NCBI GenBank assembly: GCA_030760725.1
Contig: JASWHV010000009.1
Location: 109,379,854 to 109,443,853, forward strand
DNA from: Neostapfia colusana
Taxonomy: Eukaryota; Streptophyta; Magnoliopsida; Poales; Poaceae
Length of the DNA stretch: 64,000 nucleotides
Direction of reading: 5' to 3'
Shown here piece after piece: positions 55,171-64,000 of this stretch. Every line of letters starts with the position of its first letter. The stretch's first letter is position 1. Position numbers and translations under genes: made by a program. The notes beneath the pieces were generated by a model that did no database searches, was not told the DNA's origin, and saw only the letters and a program-made list of their open reading frames with translations.

Positions 55171-55630
55171 GCTTGGATGTTTTACTAGAAACAACTTGGT
55201 GGTGAGAGACCTACGAATAGGACCGTATTGCACGTATGGACAAATTTTTCTTGTGCCAAGCAGCCTCCTGGTAGTATCCTCTACGGATATTATGTCTGGG
55301 AGAATCTTCGTGTTGCTAGAAATATAGAGTGAATCGTGAGGATGTAATTTATCCTTACTATCGATATTGTATTTTCTTACTTTTGAGTTACATTTTCATT
55401 GTCAATCATATTCTAATACTTTTATTATGTTTTCATTGCAATACACAGATGTGAATAGAGATTGGTCGATTGCTAGGGATATGGTCAAAGGAGTCGCTAG
55501 GATTGTGACTGAACTTTATTTGTTCATGTGTCACGAAGTTATTCACCAAAGAGGGTTGTTCTTCGACGACATGGGTCCACATGCCGATGTGCTAGAACTA
55601 TGCAACTATGATCATTCAACTAGTTTTTAG
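55171..55630 (+). pseudogene. CACTA-borne Ulp1-type peptidase gene, 3' part
   Basis: Right of Gypsy E the gene resumes: CAKQPPGSILYGYYVWENLR at about 55245-55310 is the Cys box of the C48 peptidase, but the nucleophile position (55282-55284) is Tyr. A further intron seems to end at ACACAG (about 55447), followed by a last exon reading VKGVARIVTELYLFM and EVIHQRGLFFDD up to TAG 55628. The exon order His box, Asp box, insertion, Cys box, C-terminal tail matches a complete Ulp1-like domain split by the retrotransposon. Confidence 0.65.
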
Positions 55631-56420
55631 AGAAACTCATAAAATATATGCACTTGTGAACTACGATTGAGATATACATGTAAACTTGCATTGTATGTAT
55701 ATGATACTTATATTTTATGATTGTTGTCTGAATATTTATTTGAATCTGAGCGGGTGCAAATTATGTTTGTGCTCTTTGTATTTGAATTTGAGCTGGAAAT
55801 TAGAAATAGCAGTATGTAGTTCTGTATAGGGTATATATCTTTATAGGCGGTTCTGAATCATTAACCCTCTATGCTAAGAAAGTATCACAGGCGGCCGGTA
55901 GTTATAAACGACATGTGATAACAGATTATCACAGACGGTGGTTTGTCTAGAACCTCCTGTCATAATAGATTATCACAGGCGGTGGATGAAGTCAAATCGT
56001 CTGTGATAACTTATTTTCACAGGTGGCCAGATACATTGAGCCGCGTGCGATATACTTTTTTACAAGTGGTCCCATATAATGAGACGCCTGTGATTTTCAG
56101 TTTCACAAGCCGTCTGTAATAAAATAACGCCCGTGATATCAATTTTCACAATAGGTCCTATATTTAGAGCCGGCTATGGTAGTACATTTTCACAAGCGGT
56201 CTTGCATCTAGAGCTGTCTGTGGTAGTCTATTTTCACAGGTGGTTCTACTTTTAGAGCCGCCTTGATAATTCTTTGACAGAGACGATCTTCTTTTTTAAA
56301 CCGTCCGTGATAATTTATTTTCACATATAGTTATTGATGTCGCATGTGAAAATAGGCCATTTTCACAAGCGTTTTGTCACAGACGATTTTCAAAACCGAC
56401 TGTGATAATATGTTTATAAG
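55631..56420. repeat. CACTA right subterminal repeats
   Basis: After about 200 bp of AT-rich 3' sequence, from 55840 to 56420 more than ten ACAGGCGGT-like units alternate in orientation with CCGCCTGTGATA-like units. Confidence 0.75.
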
Positions 56421-56450
56421 CCGTCTGTGAAAATGTTTACTTTAATAGCG
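56421..56450 (-). repeat. CACTA right terminal inverted repeat (degenerate)
   Basis: Read from 56450 inward it starts CGCTATTAAAGTAAAC and continues ATTTTCACAGACG, about 22 of 30 positions matching the left TIR with one gap. AAT follows at 56451-56453. Confidence 0.65.
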
Positions 56451-56723
56451 AATGTTTCGTGCGGCAGTTTTCACCGGTGGCCAGGAGCTCCTGTTTTTCT
56501 TTAGGATTTTACTTAGTGAAGCTAGCCCGTAATATTTTAGTTTTCGAAGCTGTAGACATTCATTGTAGCAGCTGGGAAACGTATAGCTGTAGGCTGGCAA
56601 ATGCTCCGGTCTACATCAGAGCCACATAAAAAGATCGCTGCTTTCATAGGCCAGAGCAGGTTCAGATCATTTTGTAAGCTTCGGAGACGACAGCTCACCA
56701 GAATATGATGCTACCATTATGCT
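56451..56723. other. Flank right of the CACTA element, nothing recognised
   Basis: No open frame, repeat or structural element of note. Confidence 0.5.
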
Positions 56724-56732
56724 TCTTTATTA

Positions 56733-56989
56733 TGGGAACGACTAGAATGTAAACAGTTATTTGGTGTAATCGTGTAAAAATCTCTTCTAAACCACATAAT
56801 CTACATCTTGCGGTGAGTGTATTTTACACTTAAACCCTCCTACCTGGCAATATAAGTTAAAAGAATTGAAGTGTGCATGTGGGAGTGTTTAAGTGTAAAA
56901 ATACACTCACCGCAGGATGTAGATCGTGTGGTTTAGAAGAGATTTTTGCACGATTGCACCAAATGACTGTTTGCATTCTAGATGTTCCC
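56733..56989. mobile_element. Snap-back MITE, Mutator-like, with 9-bp TSD
   Basis: A 257-bp element from GGGAACGACTAGAATG to CATTCTAGATGTTCCC. Its arms of about 110 bp are inverted copies with roughly 10% differences, separated by a loop of about 40 bp. CTTTATTAT flanks both ends (56724-56732 and 56990-56998). A 9-bp target duplication with long terminal inverted repeats points to a Mutator-type MITE. It has no coding capacity. Confidence 0.85.
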
Positions 56990-56998
56990 CTTTATTAT

Positions 56999-57277
56999 AA
57001 CTCTAAAAAAAATTTATGATCTTCCTAGAAACACTTGTATATAAATGAGCAGTACTCACTTCTATAGACACACGTACACACAGATTGATGCTTTGTATAC
57101 GCCTCTGAATAAGATACAGTTGATACTTTTACTAACTGGTGTCTCAAATAGGCGCGGTTTAGGATGTGTACAGTCAAGATTTAAAACACATGAACCATTA
57201 TGTATACAAACTGAAGTTGTAAAAATTCGGCATGTATTTATGACACTAGGGAATCTGTGGTAGAAATAATTTCCTAA
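56999..57277. other. AT-rich spacer, nothing recognised
   Basis: One 72-codon frame (57045-57263) has no recognisable motif. Confidence 0.4.
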
Positions 57278-57437
57278 GATTTTATACTCTTTGACAAGTA
57301 CTCGCTCCGTTATTATTAAGACAGTAATTGTGAAATTTTCGTAAGACTTTATTTTTAAATTAGAATAGACTTTATTTTTAAATTAGAATTAAGTCTTAAC
57401 AATAACGGAGCTAGTACTTGCCAAAGAGTATAAAATC
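57278..57437. mobile_element. Inverted-repeat element with Stowaway-like core
   Basis: GATTTTATACTCTTTG-CAAGTA and its inverted partner bracket a core starting CTCGCTCCGTTATTATTAAG (57301) and ending CTTAACAATAACGGAGCTAG (57414), with TA on both sides (57299-57300 and 57415-57416). The core ends resemble Stowaway MITE termini. The inverted homology runs 20 bp beyond the TA pairs, so the true boundary may be the outer one. Inside is a direct repeat of AGACTTTATTTTTAAATTAG. Confidence 0.6.
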
Positions 57438-57611
57438 ATACATAAGGTCACTCATTCAATCCCTGATACTAGAAATATTGATTATTTTGCACCACTTGTG
57501 AAAAGGCTGGCTTCCGCGACCTGTAATGGTCACAAAACCTGCATCATCTCCAGCACGTCCTGAAAGGAACAAAAGTTTATAATCGTGTCTTGGGAGCGTC
57601 GCAGCCGCTCC

Positions 57612-58225
57612 ATGGCCGAGACCGGCAAAGTCGTGCAATGGCGCGCCAACGTCGGGTCGGTGCTGGCCAGCTTCGGATCGTTGTGGTTCCTCTTGGCGCC
57701 GCTGCTCGCCGCCTATGCGCCGCGCCGGCTGTTCCAGACGTACTTCAACCTCTTCCTCCGCCGCCACGCCCGGCGGCTCCTCGACGTCGTCGACCTGTAC
57801 GTCAACGTCGACGTCGTGGAGCCCGGCACCGCCGCCGTGCGCTACTCAAGGCACGGCCCCGTGAGCGAGAACGACGGCACCTACGAGGAGGTTCAGTCGT
57901 ACCTGAGCGGCGCGTGCTCCCGGGAGGCGCGCGAGCTCCGCGCCGAGGGCGCCAAGGAAGGCGACGGCCTCGTCATCAGCATGCGCGACGGGTAGGACGT
58001 CTCTGACGAGTTCCGGGGCGCCACGCTGTGGTGGTCGTCGGTGGCGGAGGAGAACAGGCAGCGGCACGCCGCTCGGCGGTGCCAGCGCCTCACGTTCCAC
58101 CGGCGACACCGCCGGCTCGTGGTCGACGAGTACCTGCCCCACGTCCGCCGGCGGGGACGCGAGATCCTCTTCAGCAACCGCCGGCGCAGGCTCTACACAA
58201 ACAACAAGTCACGCGACTACCAGTA
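57612..58225 (+). pseudogene. AAA-ATPase (BCS1-like, AAA-ATPase_N domain) gene fragment
   Basis: From ATG 57612 the frame reads MAETGKVVQWRANVG and SLWFLLAPLLAAYAPRRLFQ, a hydrophobic N-terminal segment, then YFNLFLRRHARRLLDVVD, EEVQSYLSGACSREARELRA and GDGLVISMRDG. TAG at 57993-57995 replaces what should be Gln. The frame resumes DVSDEFRGATLWWSSVAEEN, then FHRRHRRLVVDEYLPHV and LYTNNKSRDYQ. This is the N-terminal half of the plant AAA-ATPase ASD/AATP1-type family. Similarity stops at about 58225, before the Walker A region, so the ATPase domain is absent. GC-rich third positions contrast with the AT-rich flank. It is the only host-type gene in the window, possibly cut by the LINE. Confidence 0.75.
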
Positions 58226-58757
58226 CAGCTCTCATCAGGATCGTAGCATACACAGGAACGTTTCATTTTGGTCGGACTCTGACTCGGGTGGCTTTTGTCT
58301 TGTTGATTCTTGCGTTGAATATTTTGCATTTCTTGATGCAGTTCTGAATTGTTGACGTGCAAGAGCTTCGGATGAGAGAGCGAGAGCCCTCACCCACCCA
58401 CACGCCGGAGGCCACCCGGCTCCGGCGCCCACCACCGGCGCAGCCCTGACCCCGACACCCAACCCACCAACCTCCCCGCTGACGGCCACGACACCAAAAT
58501 CCCCAAGGGTCGCTCGACCCCTGCCGCTCTCAGGTGGCGCCCGTCCCCCGCCGCTGCCGGTCCCGGCCCACAAATCCAGAGCTCCAGCCAGCCCGCCGGC
58601 GGCAACCACGGCTCCGGAGTCCACCGCAGCCAGAGCACCAAGCGCCGCTAGCCTCTAGTCGCCGCCGGACAAATCGACCCCAACCTCGACGAGTCCGCTG
58701 TCGGCTACAAGAACCTCGACTTCTACCGTTGCATCCGGACGTCCCCCAGGTGGCTAC

Positions 58758-60706
58758 GTGGGGCGTCCCCGGCGCTCCCCCGACACGCCCTGTACACCCT
58801 TCTCAAGCCTCGGGAGTCCACTGCCGCCTTGCTCGGAATTCGGCATCGTCAATGATGGAAGAAGCGGCGGAGTGCCCCAGGAGAAATTCGGTGAGTCCTC
58901 AATACTGCCTTCCCTGCTCACACCTGAAGTTACAGTCATGGCTCAGGAGGACTGGAGCCCCCCTGGCCCGTACACCCAGGCGAGAGCGGTTTCCCCGAAT
59001 CCAACCGAGTCAGGGTATAGGGAAGCCCCCCCTCAAGCACATGACAGGGGATCAGGGTCAGCGACCCCCCTCTCCCAACCTGGCGAGGACGAGGGAGCGT
59101 ACTCGCTTCTCCCCATCCTCCTTGGCCCCGTCGAAGCATCAGACGATGACACACCGCCTCATTCAGCTAAGCGTAAGACGAAGACCCCTGCGCTCGCTCA
59201 AGCAGACAAGAATAAGCATCCGACCTCCCGGGACATCATCTTCGGATCGACCCAGAGTCCGGCGAGCAGCTTGCCAACCCCCCTGCTGCACAGCGCTTGT
59301 CCGGCGAGAATGTGGTCCGACCCCAATGCCACAGGGTCGGTGCTCCTGCCCGACCTGGCATTCAATGCGGGCGGCGTGGCCACACCGCTACAAGCCTCGG
59401 GTCTGCTGAACCCGACGAGACAGGACACTATGGGGAATGGGTCAGGCAACGCCATCATGACTGGTCAGTGCAATCACGTCGGACGCACGCCCATCCAGGG
59501 TTGGCAGGAGCTCGACGGACACCTCCCTACTCTGGTGGGCCATCACGAAACCGAAGAACAGGAGGAGGGTTGGACTGTTGTACCCCCTAGGCGGCGAGCA
59601 CGTCGGCCAGACCATCAGAGCGTGCAAAGAAAAGAAAGCGGGTCCTGTGCGCGCCACCCCCTGGTCTACAAAAGGCATTCCGGGGTCGCTGCTTCGGGTG
59701 CCTCGCTTCTGATCACACAATCTCAGTCGGCAGAGAGCCACCGCAATGCTTCTCCTGCCTCGCCTCAGGTCATCTGGCCAGACTCTGCCACCTCCCGCTC
59801 GGCTCTGACGGACACCGACCCATCCACCCGCGCTTGCTCCAGCCGAAACCGCCCATTCACAGTCGCCTAGCTTTTCTTCCGCTGCCTAAGAAGCCATTAG
59901 CTCCACATAACACTATGCCCGACGTTCGTGAGCCTGGCCATGCTGAGGGCCGCCCTCGGCACGGGCAGGCGTCGGTCATAGTCCATGGAACCATGGCGAC
60001 TGATCTCCAATGGCTAAGCCGTAGAGAAGCTATCATCACACCTACTGCAAATGGACGCAGAGCCAGTCCCGCAGCGGCAGCAGACGCCATTCTCCATCAG
60101 CTGCGTATTCCTCCACACATCTCCATGATATCATGCCTCAACTCGGAGGCTCTGCTGGTGCGTTTGGACCTGCTGGAGCACAAGGAGCGGGCAGTGCGCG
60201 GACAGCACATCCACATTGTGGGTGAACGCCACCGCATCACGTCATGGAGTCCATATCCGGCACGGACTGTAGGCTGGAACTATCAAGCAACAATCTTCAT
60301 CGAAAATATGCCTGTGCACGCTTGGTCGGTCGACGCCATCCGACAAGTGCTCGGCGACATATGCGTCATGGACCATCTGCTAGAAGAATCATACATCCGG
60401 CAGCACACGAATGTGCTGGGGTTCGTTGCATGGATGCAGAACCCAGACCTCCTCCTGCGAGCAAAGACTGTCACATTCTTCTCCGAGCGTGCGGGACGCT
60501 CTGGCTCTGAGGACGGACCACCGGGAGTGGAGGAGCTGATCATGCCGCCAGAGGGCCATCAGGTCGACATCTTAATCCATCTTGCAAATTTCTATGACCA
60601 CTCGTTAGCCCATCTCCCCAGTCCAGGCTCAGCTGCAAGCGGGCTACCATCGTCGGTCTCTTCAGAGAGTGGTCGGGCAGTGGTCGGGCGTAGTACCCGC
60701 ACTATC
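58758..60706 (+). pseudogene. LINE ORF1 (RNA-binding protein)
   Basis: The first frame (58758-59870) is Pro/Ser-rich with an EEGWTVVPPRRRARRP basic patch. A shift near 59670 leads to a frame with two knuckles: a degenerate one (CFGCLASDH, final Cys missing) and a complete one CFSCLASGHLARLC (59748-59788). A DUF4283/RRM-like region follows (ATIFIENMPVHAW, DICVMDHLLEESY, FVAWMQNPDLL; about 60270-60450). The C-terminal end is lost at the Gypsy LTR fragment. In plant L1 elements ORF1 packages the RNA in cytoplasmic particles. Confidence 0.75.
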
Positions 60707-61033
60707 ACCGCAGGACACGTGGAGCCTTCGGACCTCTCCCCCGCGGAGGGGGGAGGTCCGGCTTCTGTCGGCCACGTGGCGGGTCCGGAGCTCTCCTCTA
60801 AGGAGGGGGAGGTCCGACCCCGCGGGACATGTGGCACCTTCGGAACTCTCCCCATGGAGGGGGGAGGTCTGGCTGCTGTAGGCCACGTGGCGAGCCCGGA
60901 GCTCTTCTCTGAGGGAAGGGAGGTCCGGCCCCACTGGACACGTGGCGCCTTCGGAGCTTTCCCTGCGGAGAAGGCCGAGACGCTTAGGCATTTTCCCCTG
61001 TGCGCGGGGTACCCCATATCGCGGGTACCGACA
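60707..61033 (-). repeat. Gypsy LTR fragment embedded in the LINE
   Basis: This matches the U3 start of the D/A-type LTR on the minus strand: it ends GGGTACCGACA at 61033, the precise LTR terminus, and carries CACGTG cores near 60717, 60772 and 60881. The other side is truncated within the U3 array (about 60707, approximate). It was evidently a larger insertion that lost most of its LTR together with neighbouring LINE sequence. Confidence 0.8.
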
Positions 61034-63237
61034 TAGGCGATTTCAACCTAATTTATGAGGCAAGTGATAAAAATAACTGCAATCTCAACCGTCGACTAAT
61101 GGGAGCTTTTAGGGGCACATTGGACAGATAGAACTACATAACATCGTCCTCCATGGCAGACGATTCACATGGTCAAACAAAAGGGCTAACCCGGTCCATG
61201 TCAAGCTCGATAAAATGTTCTGCAACAGTGAATGGGAAATGGCCTTCCTAGACTGTTTCTTGCAGGCTTTATCCTCGTCGGTGTCGGACCACTGCCCACT
61301 GTTCCTAAGCCACCAGCAGACACCTCGGAGGCCATCACTATTCAAATTCGAATCTTTTTGGCAACAGATCCCAGGCTTCCTAGATACGGTCAAGAGTGCT
61401 TGGGAATCACCAGTCACGGGCACGTCGCCGCTCACCATACTACATCAGAAATTGAGGAATACGGCGAGAAGGCTGCGCCAGTGGAGTACCAAACTATTTA
61501 GCCACACCTCTAGCCAGCTCCTGATGGCAAACGAACTGGTGCTCAGATTGGACATTGCCCAAGAAACTCGAACCCTCTCAGCCGAAGAACTTGTGCTCCA
61601 CAAGGACCTAAAGACGAGAATACTGGGGCTGGCGGCAATTGAGAGATCGAGAAGGCGCCAAACGTCAAGAGCGATTTGGTTAAAACAGGGGGATGCTTGT
61701 ACACGGTTTTTTCACACAAAAGAAAATGCACGAAAGAGAAAACTGTATATCCCAAGAATAAAACTCTAGGGAGCTGGATATGCCTGCAGCCATCAGGAAA
61801 AGGAACAAGAACTGTTCTGTCACTTCAGCAATCTGTTGGGACAAAAACACCAGCGGACAGTGGGATTAAATTGGGACAGCCTGCAACTCACCACTCTCAG
61901 CCAAAGTGAGCTCGATGCACCTTTTACCGCGGAAGAAATCTGGGAAGCAGTCAAGCAGCTGCCAGCTGAAAAATCACCAGGACCAGATGGTTTCAACAGT
62001 CTTTTATCGCGTTTGCTGGACCATAATCAGGGAAGATGGGTAGCAGCCTTCCAGAGCATGCATAGCCTCCGAACAGGGCCTTTGGAGAAACTAAACAATG
62101 CCGTGATCATATTGATACCGAAGTGCGAAGGGGCAGAATCACCATCGGATTTTAGACCAATTAGCCTAATACACTCCTTCGCAAAGCTGTTCATGAAACT
62201 GCTTGCCCCACGGCTGACCCCTCACATGGACTACCTAATCTCCAGCGCACAGAGTGCATTCATCACAAAGCGATGTATTCAGGACAGCTTCCTCTACGTG
62301 CGAAACGTGGCTAGGTCCTGCCACCAAAAGAACAAACAAGTGATGCTGATGAAACTGGACATCTCCAAGGCTTTTGACACACTCATGGGAATACTTACTG
62401 AAACTGCTGGAAAAGAGGGGCTTCCCCCAAAGATGGTGAAACCGGATCTCTGCAATTCTGACATCATCGACCTCAATAGTACAGTTAAACGGAATCCCAG
62501 GGGAGAAGATCCAGCACCGTAGAGGCCTTCGGCAGGGTGACCCTCTATCCCCTCTTCTTTTCATCCTAGCCTTCGACACGCTGCAGGCAATCTTCCAGCA
62601 GGCACAGTATCAAGGAATCTTGACCTCGCTAACTGGAACAGCTGCAGACAACCGGCTATCCTTGTATGCGGATGACGTCGTCTTATTCCTGAACCCACAA
62701 CGTTCAGAGGTGGACTCTTTACTTGATGTAATGAGGAAATACGGGGTGGCGACGGGACTGATGATTAATACAAGTAAAATTACTTGTACCCCGGTAAGAT
62801 GTGATGGCCGAGCCATAGAGGGAGCCCTGCTGAACTTCAACGGGTCAAGGCAAGGGTTCCCAGTAAACTACCTGGGGCTGCCGATCACCCTGGGCAGACT
62901 GAGGATGACCGACCTCCACCACATCAGTGACAAGGTGGCTAATAGACTTGCAGGGTGGCAAGGCAAGCTCCTCTCCATCGGAGGTCGAAGAGAACTCTTG
63001 CGATCAACAATTGGTGCAATCCCTGTATACGCACTCACAGCGCTGAAACCTCCCAAAAAATTCATCGCTGAGCTCAACAAACTGCAGTCCTGGTTCTTGT
63101 GGTCCGGGACCCAAGCTATGCATCGAGGGAAAGCAAAAATAGATTGGCAACGGGTCTGCCGGCCGCTGCAAGCAGGCGGCTTAGGAATTATGGATCTGTC
63201 GAGGTTCAGTCGTGCCCTTCGCCTAAGATGGTTGTAG
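61034..63237 (+). pseudogene. LINE ORF2: endonuclease C-terminus and reverse transcriptase
   Basis: Right of the LTR fragment the frame opens in the apurinic-type endonuclease at GDFNLIYEASD, followed by RRFTWSNKRA and SDHCPLFLS (61270). RT then shows AEEIWEAVKQLPAEKSPGPDG, VIILIPKCEGAESPSDFRPI, LDISKAFDT, and, after a frame slip near 62380 and a TGA, RGLRQGDPLSPLLFILAFD and LYADDVVLF (YADD, about 62665). NYLGLPIT and LLRSTIGAIPVYALTAL follow. The stop at 63235 and one at 61769 break it. The endonuclease N-terminus is missing. Confidence 0.85.
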
Positions 63238-64000
63238 TAGAGCTGAGTGGCGCCGTCCAGGCCATGGGTTGGATCTCAGCTGCCGCTGGACGACACGAAC
63301 ATCACCTTGTTTTCTTTAGCTACGTAGGTCACCGTGCACAATGGGAGAACGGCAGCCTTCTAGACCTCAAGCTGGCTGCACGGTGTCTCACCAGCAGCGA
63401 GATTCCCTGAGCTGTTCGGCCATTGCAGGCGGAAGAGACGCACAGTACGCGACGCGATGAGGGGGCAAATATGGATACAAGACACCTCACACAACCTGAC
63501 CTTGCAGCTGCTTCACCAGATAGTCTCGCTATGGACAATGCTGGCGGAGGCGGGATTTGATGAGCAAGATGAGCGAGCAGATGACATCACGTGGACAGCG
63601 TCAGCCAACGGGGCGTACTCGGCGAAGTCAGCATACTCACTACAGTTTGTTGGAAGCACTACCTCCATATTCCCCCAGGTAATATGGAGACCATGGGCTC
63701 CCGCGCGTTGCAAGTTTTTTATATGGCTTCTGTTACAAGACCGCGTGTGGGCAGCTAACCGACTACAATTAAGAGGTTGGCCACACCCGTATTTCTGCCC
63801 TCTGTGCTATAGATACCTTGAAACCAGCATCCATTTGTTCATCGAGTGCACTTTTGCAAGACAGCTCTGGGCTGAGGTGGCCCAATGGGCCAGATCATCA
63901 TCGCTGCGCCCCTGGGAATGGACTCAAGAAAAAGATATGCTGCTATGGTTTCAGGGGTTAGCCACTGGGCGAATGCAACAGAAGAAGAGCCTTCGATCAT
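63238..64000 (+). pseudogene. LINE ORF2 C-terminal zf-RVT region, runs off the window
   Basis: One frame over 63600-64000 reads SANGAYSAKSAYSLQF, WRPWAPARCKFFIWLLLQDR and CPLCYRYLETSIHLFIEC, the cysteine/histidine motif of the PF13966 zf-RVT region found after RT in plant LINEs. Upstream parts (63240-63590) are interrupted by stops. The element continues beyond 64000. Confidence 0.75.

Larger units (their letters stand above)
26980..56450 (+). mobile_element. CACTA (En/Spm-like) transposon split by two nested Gypsy elements
   Basis: The left end starts CACTACTACAAAAAAA at 26980. The right end, read inward on the minus strand from 56450, is a degenerate match in which ACATTTTCACAGACG corresponds to ACGTTTTCACAGGCG. 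AAT flanks both ends (26977-26979 and 56451-56453), the 3-bp duplication expected of CACTA elements. Inside are ACAGGCGG/CCGCCTGTGA subterminal repeats, a Transpos_assoc remnant (37279) and a Ulp1-type peptidase gene split by an insertion. Gypsy D and Gypsy E occupy 21.2 kb; the transposon itself is about 8.3 kb. The TNP2 transposase body is missing, so it is non-autonomous. Confidence 0.75.
58226..64000 (+). mobile_element. L1-type LINE (non-LTR retrotransposon), right end outside window
   Basis: Continuous plus-strand LINE sequence: GC-rich leader, ORF1 with zinc knuckles and an RNA-binding region (58758-60706), endonuclease C-terminus, reverse transcriptase and a zf-RVT region up to the window edge. 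The exact 5' start is unknown; 58226 is the end of AAA-ATPase similarity. A Gypsy LTR fragment (60707-61033) replaces the ORF1/endonuclease junction. Frameshifts and stops make the element inactive. Confidence 0.8.

Noticed and set aside
26980..56450. Classification as a Mutator-like element because of the Ulp1-type peptidase
   Set aside because: Ulp1-like genes also occur in MULEs, but the CACTA TIR, 3-bp AAT duplication, subterminal repeats and Transpos_assoc remnant favour CACTA.
57585..57611. Upstream GTG start for the AAA-ATPase fragment
   Set aside because: A eukaryotic gene is expected to start at ATG; the ATG at 57612 begins the family-typical N-terminus.

Overview
The window is repeat-dense plant nuclear DNA, almost certainly from a grass. 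The evidence is RIRE2-like Tat-lineage Ty3/Gypsy elements, SIRE-like Ty1/Copia, CACTA DNA transposons with ACAGGCGGT-type subterminal repeats, an L1-type LINE whose ORF1 has the grass-typical layout, and a decayed copy of a plant AAA-ATPase gene. I see no intact host gene, rRNA, tRNA or CRISPR array. Nearly every coding region is a transposon pseudogene.

Layout. 1-3639 is the 3' end of Gypsy element A (integrase tail, degenerate antisense gene, LTR 2556-3639). It is nested in Gypsy element B, seen at 3640-9809 (antisense gene 5027-8201, 3' LTR 8707-9809). B abuts the 5' LTR of a SIRE-like Copia element (9810-15543) that lost its reverse transcriptase. 15544-16254 is a CACTA-like fragment. A second Copia (16255-16336 and 24601-26056) is split near its gag zinc knuckle by minus-strand Gypsy element C (16337-24600).

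26980-56450 is read as one CACTA transposon: an AAT target duplication on both sides, TIRs, subterminal repeats, a Transpos_assoc remnant and a split Ulp1-type (C48) peptidase gene. Two full-length Gypsy elements sit inside it. D (27375-36644, minus strand, TSD ATCAC) is the youngest and best preserved, with a near-complete gag-pro-RT-RNH-aRNH-IN. E (43266-55165, plus strand, TSD ACAGC) is older, has lost its whole reverse transcriptase and carries the antisense gene. To the right are a snap-back MITE with a 9-bp TSD (56733-56989), a Stowaway-like inverted repeat (57278-57437), a truncated AAA-ATPase pseudogene (57612-58225), and a LINE running off the end, with a Gypsy LTR fragment embedded in it.

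How it fits together. The recurrent theme is one Tat-lineage Gypsy family in five copies plus one LTR fragment. Two properties stand out. First, a spliced gene on the strand opposite gag-pol, lying between pol and the 3' LTR. It encodes a PF04195-like N-terminal domain, an Ala/Pro linker, a long coiled coil and a conserved C-terminus, and is recognisable in A, B, C and E but absent from D. Second, LTRs whose U3 is built from about 55-bp monomers, each centred on an ACGTG/CACGTG (G-box) core, in 111-bp dimers. Frame breaks are mostly transitions or indels in G/C homopolymers.
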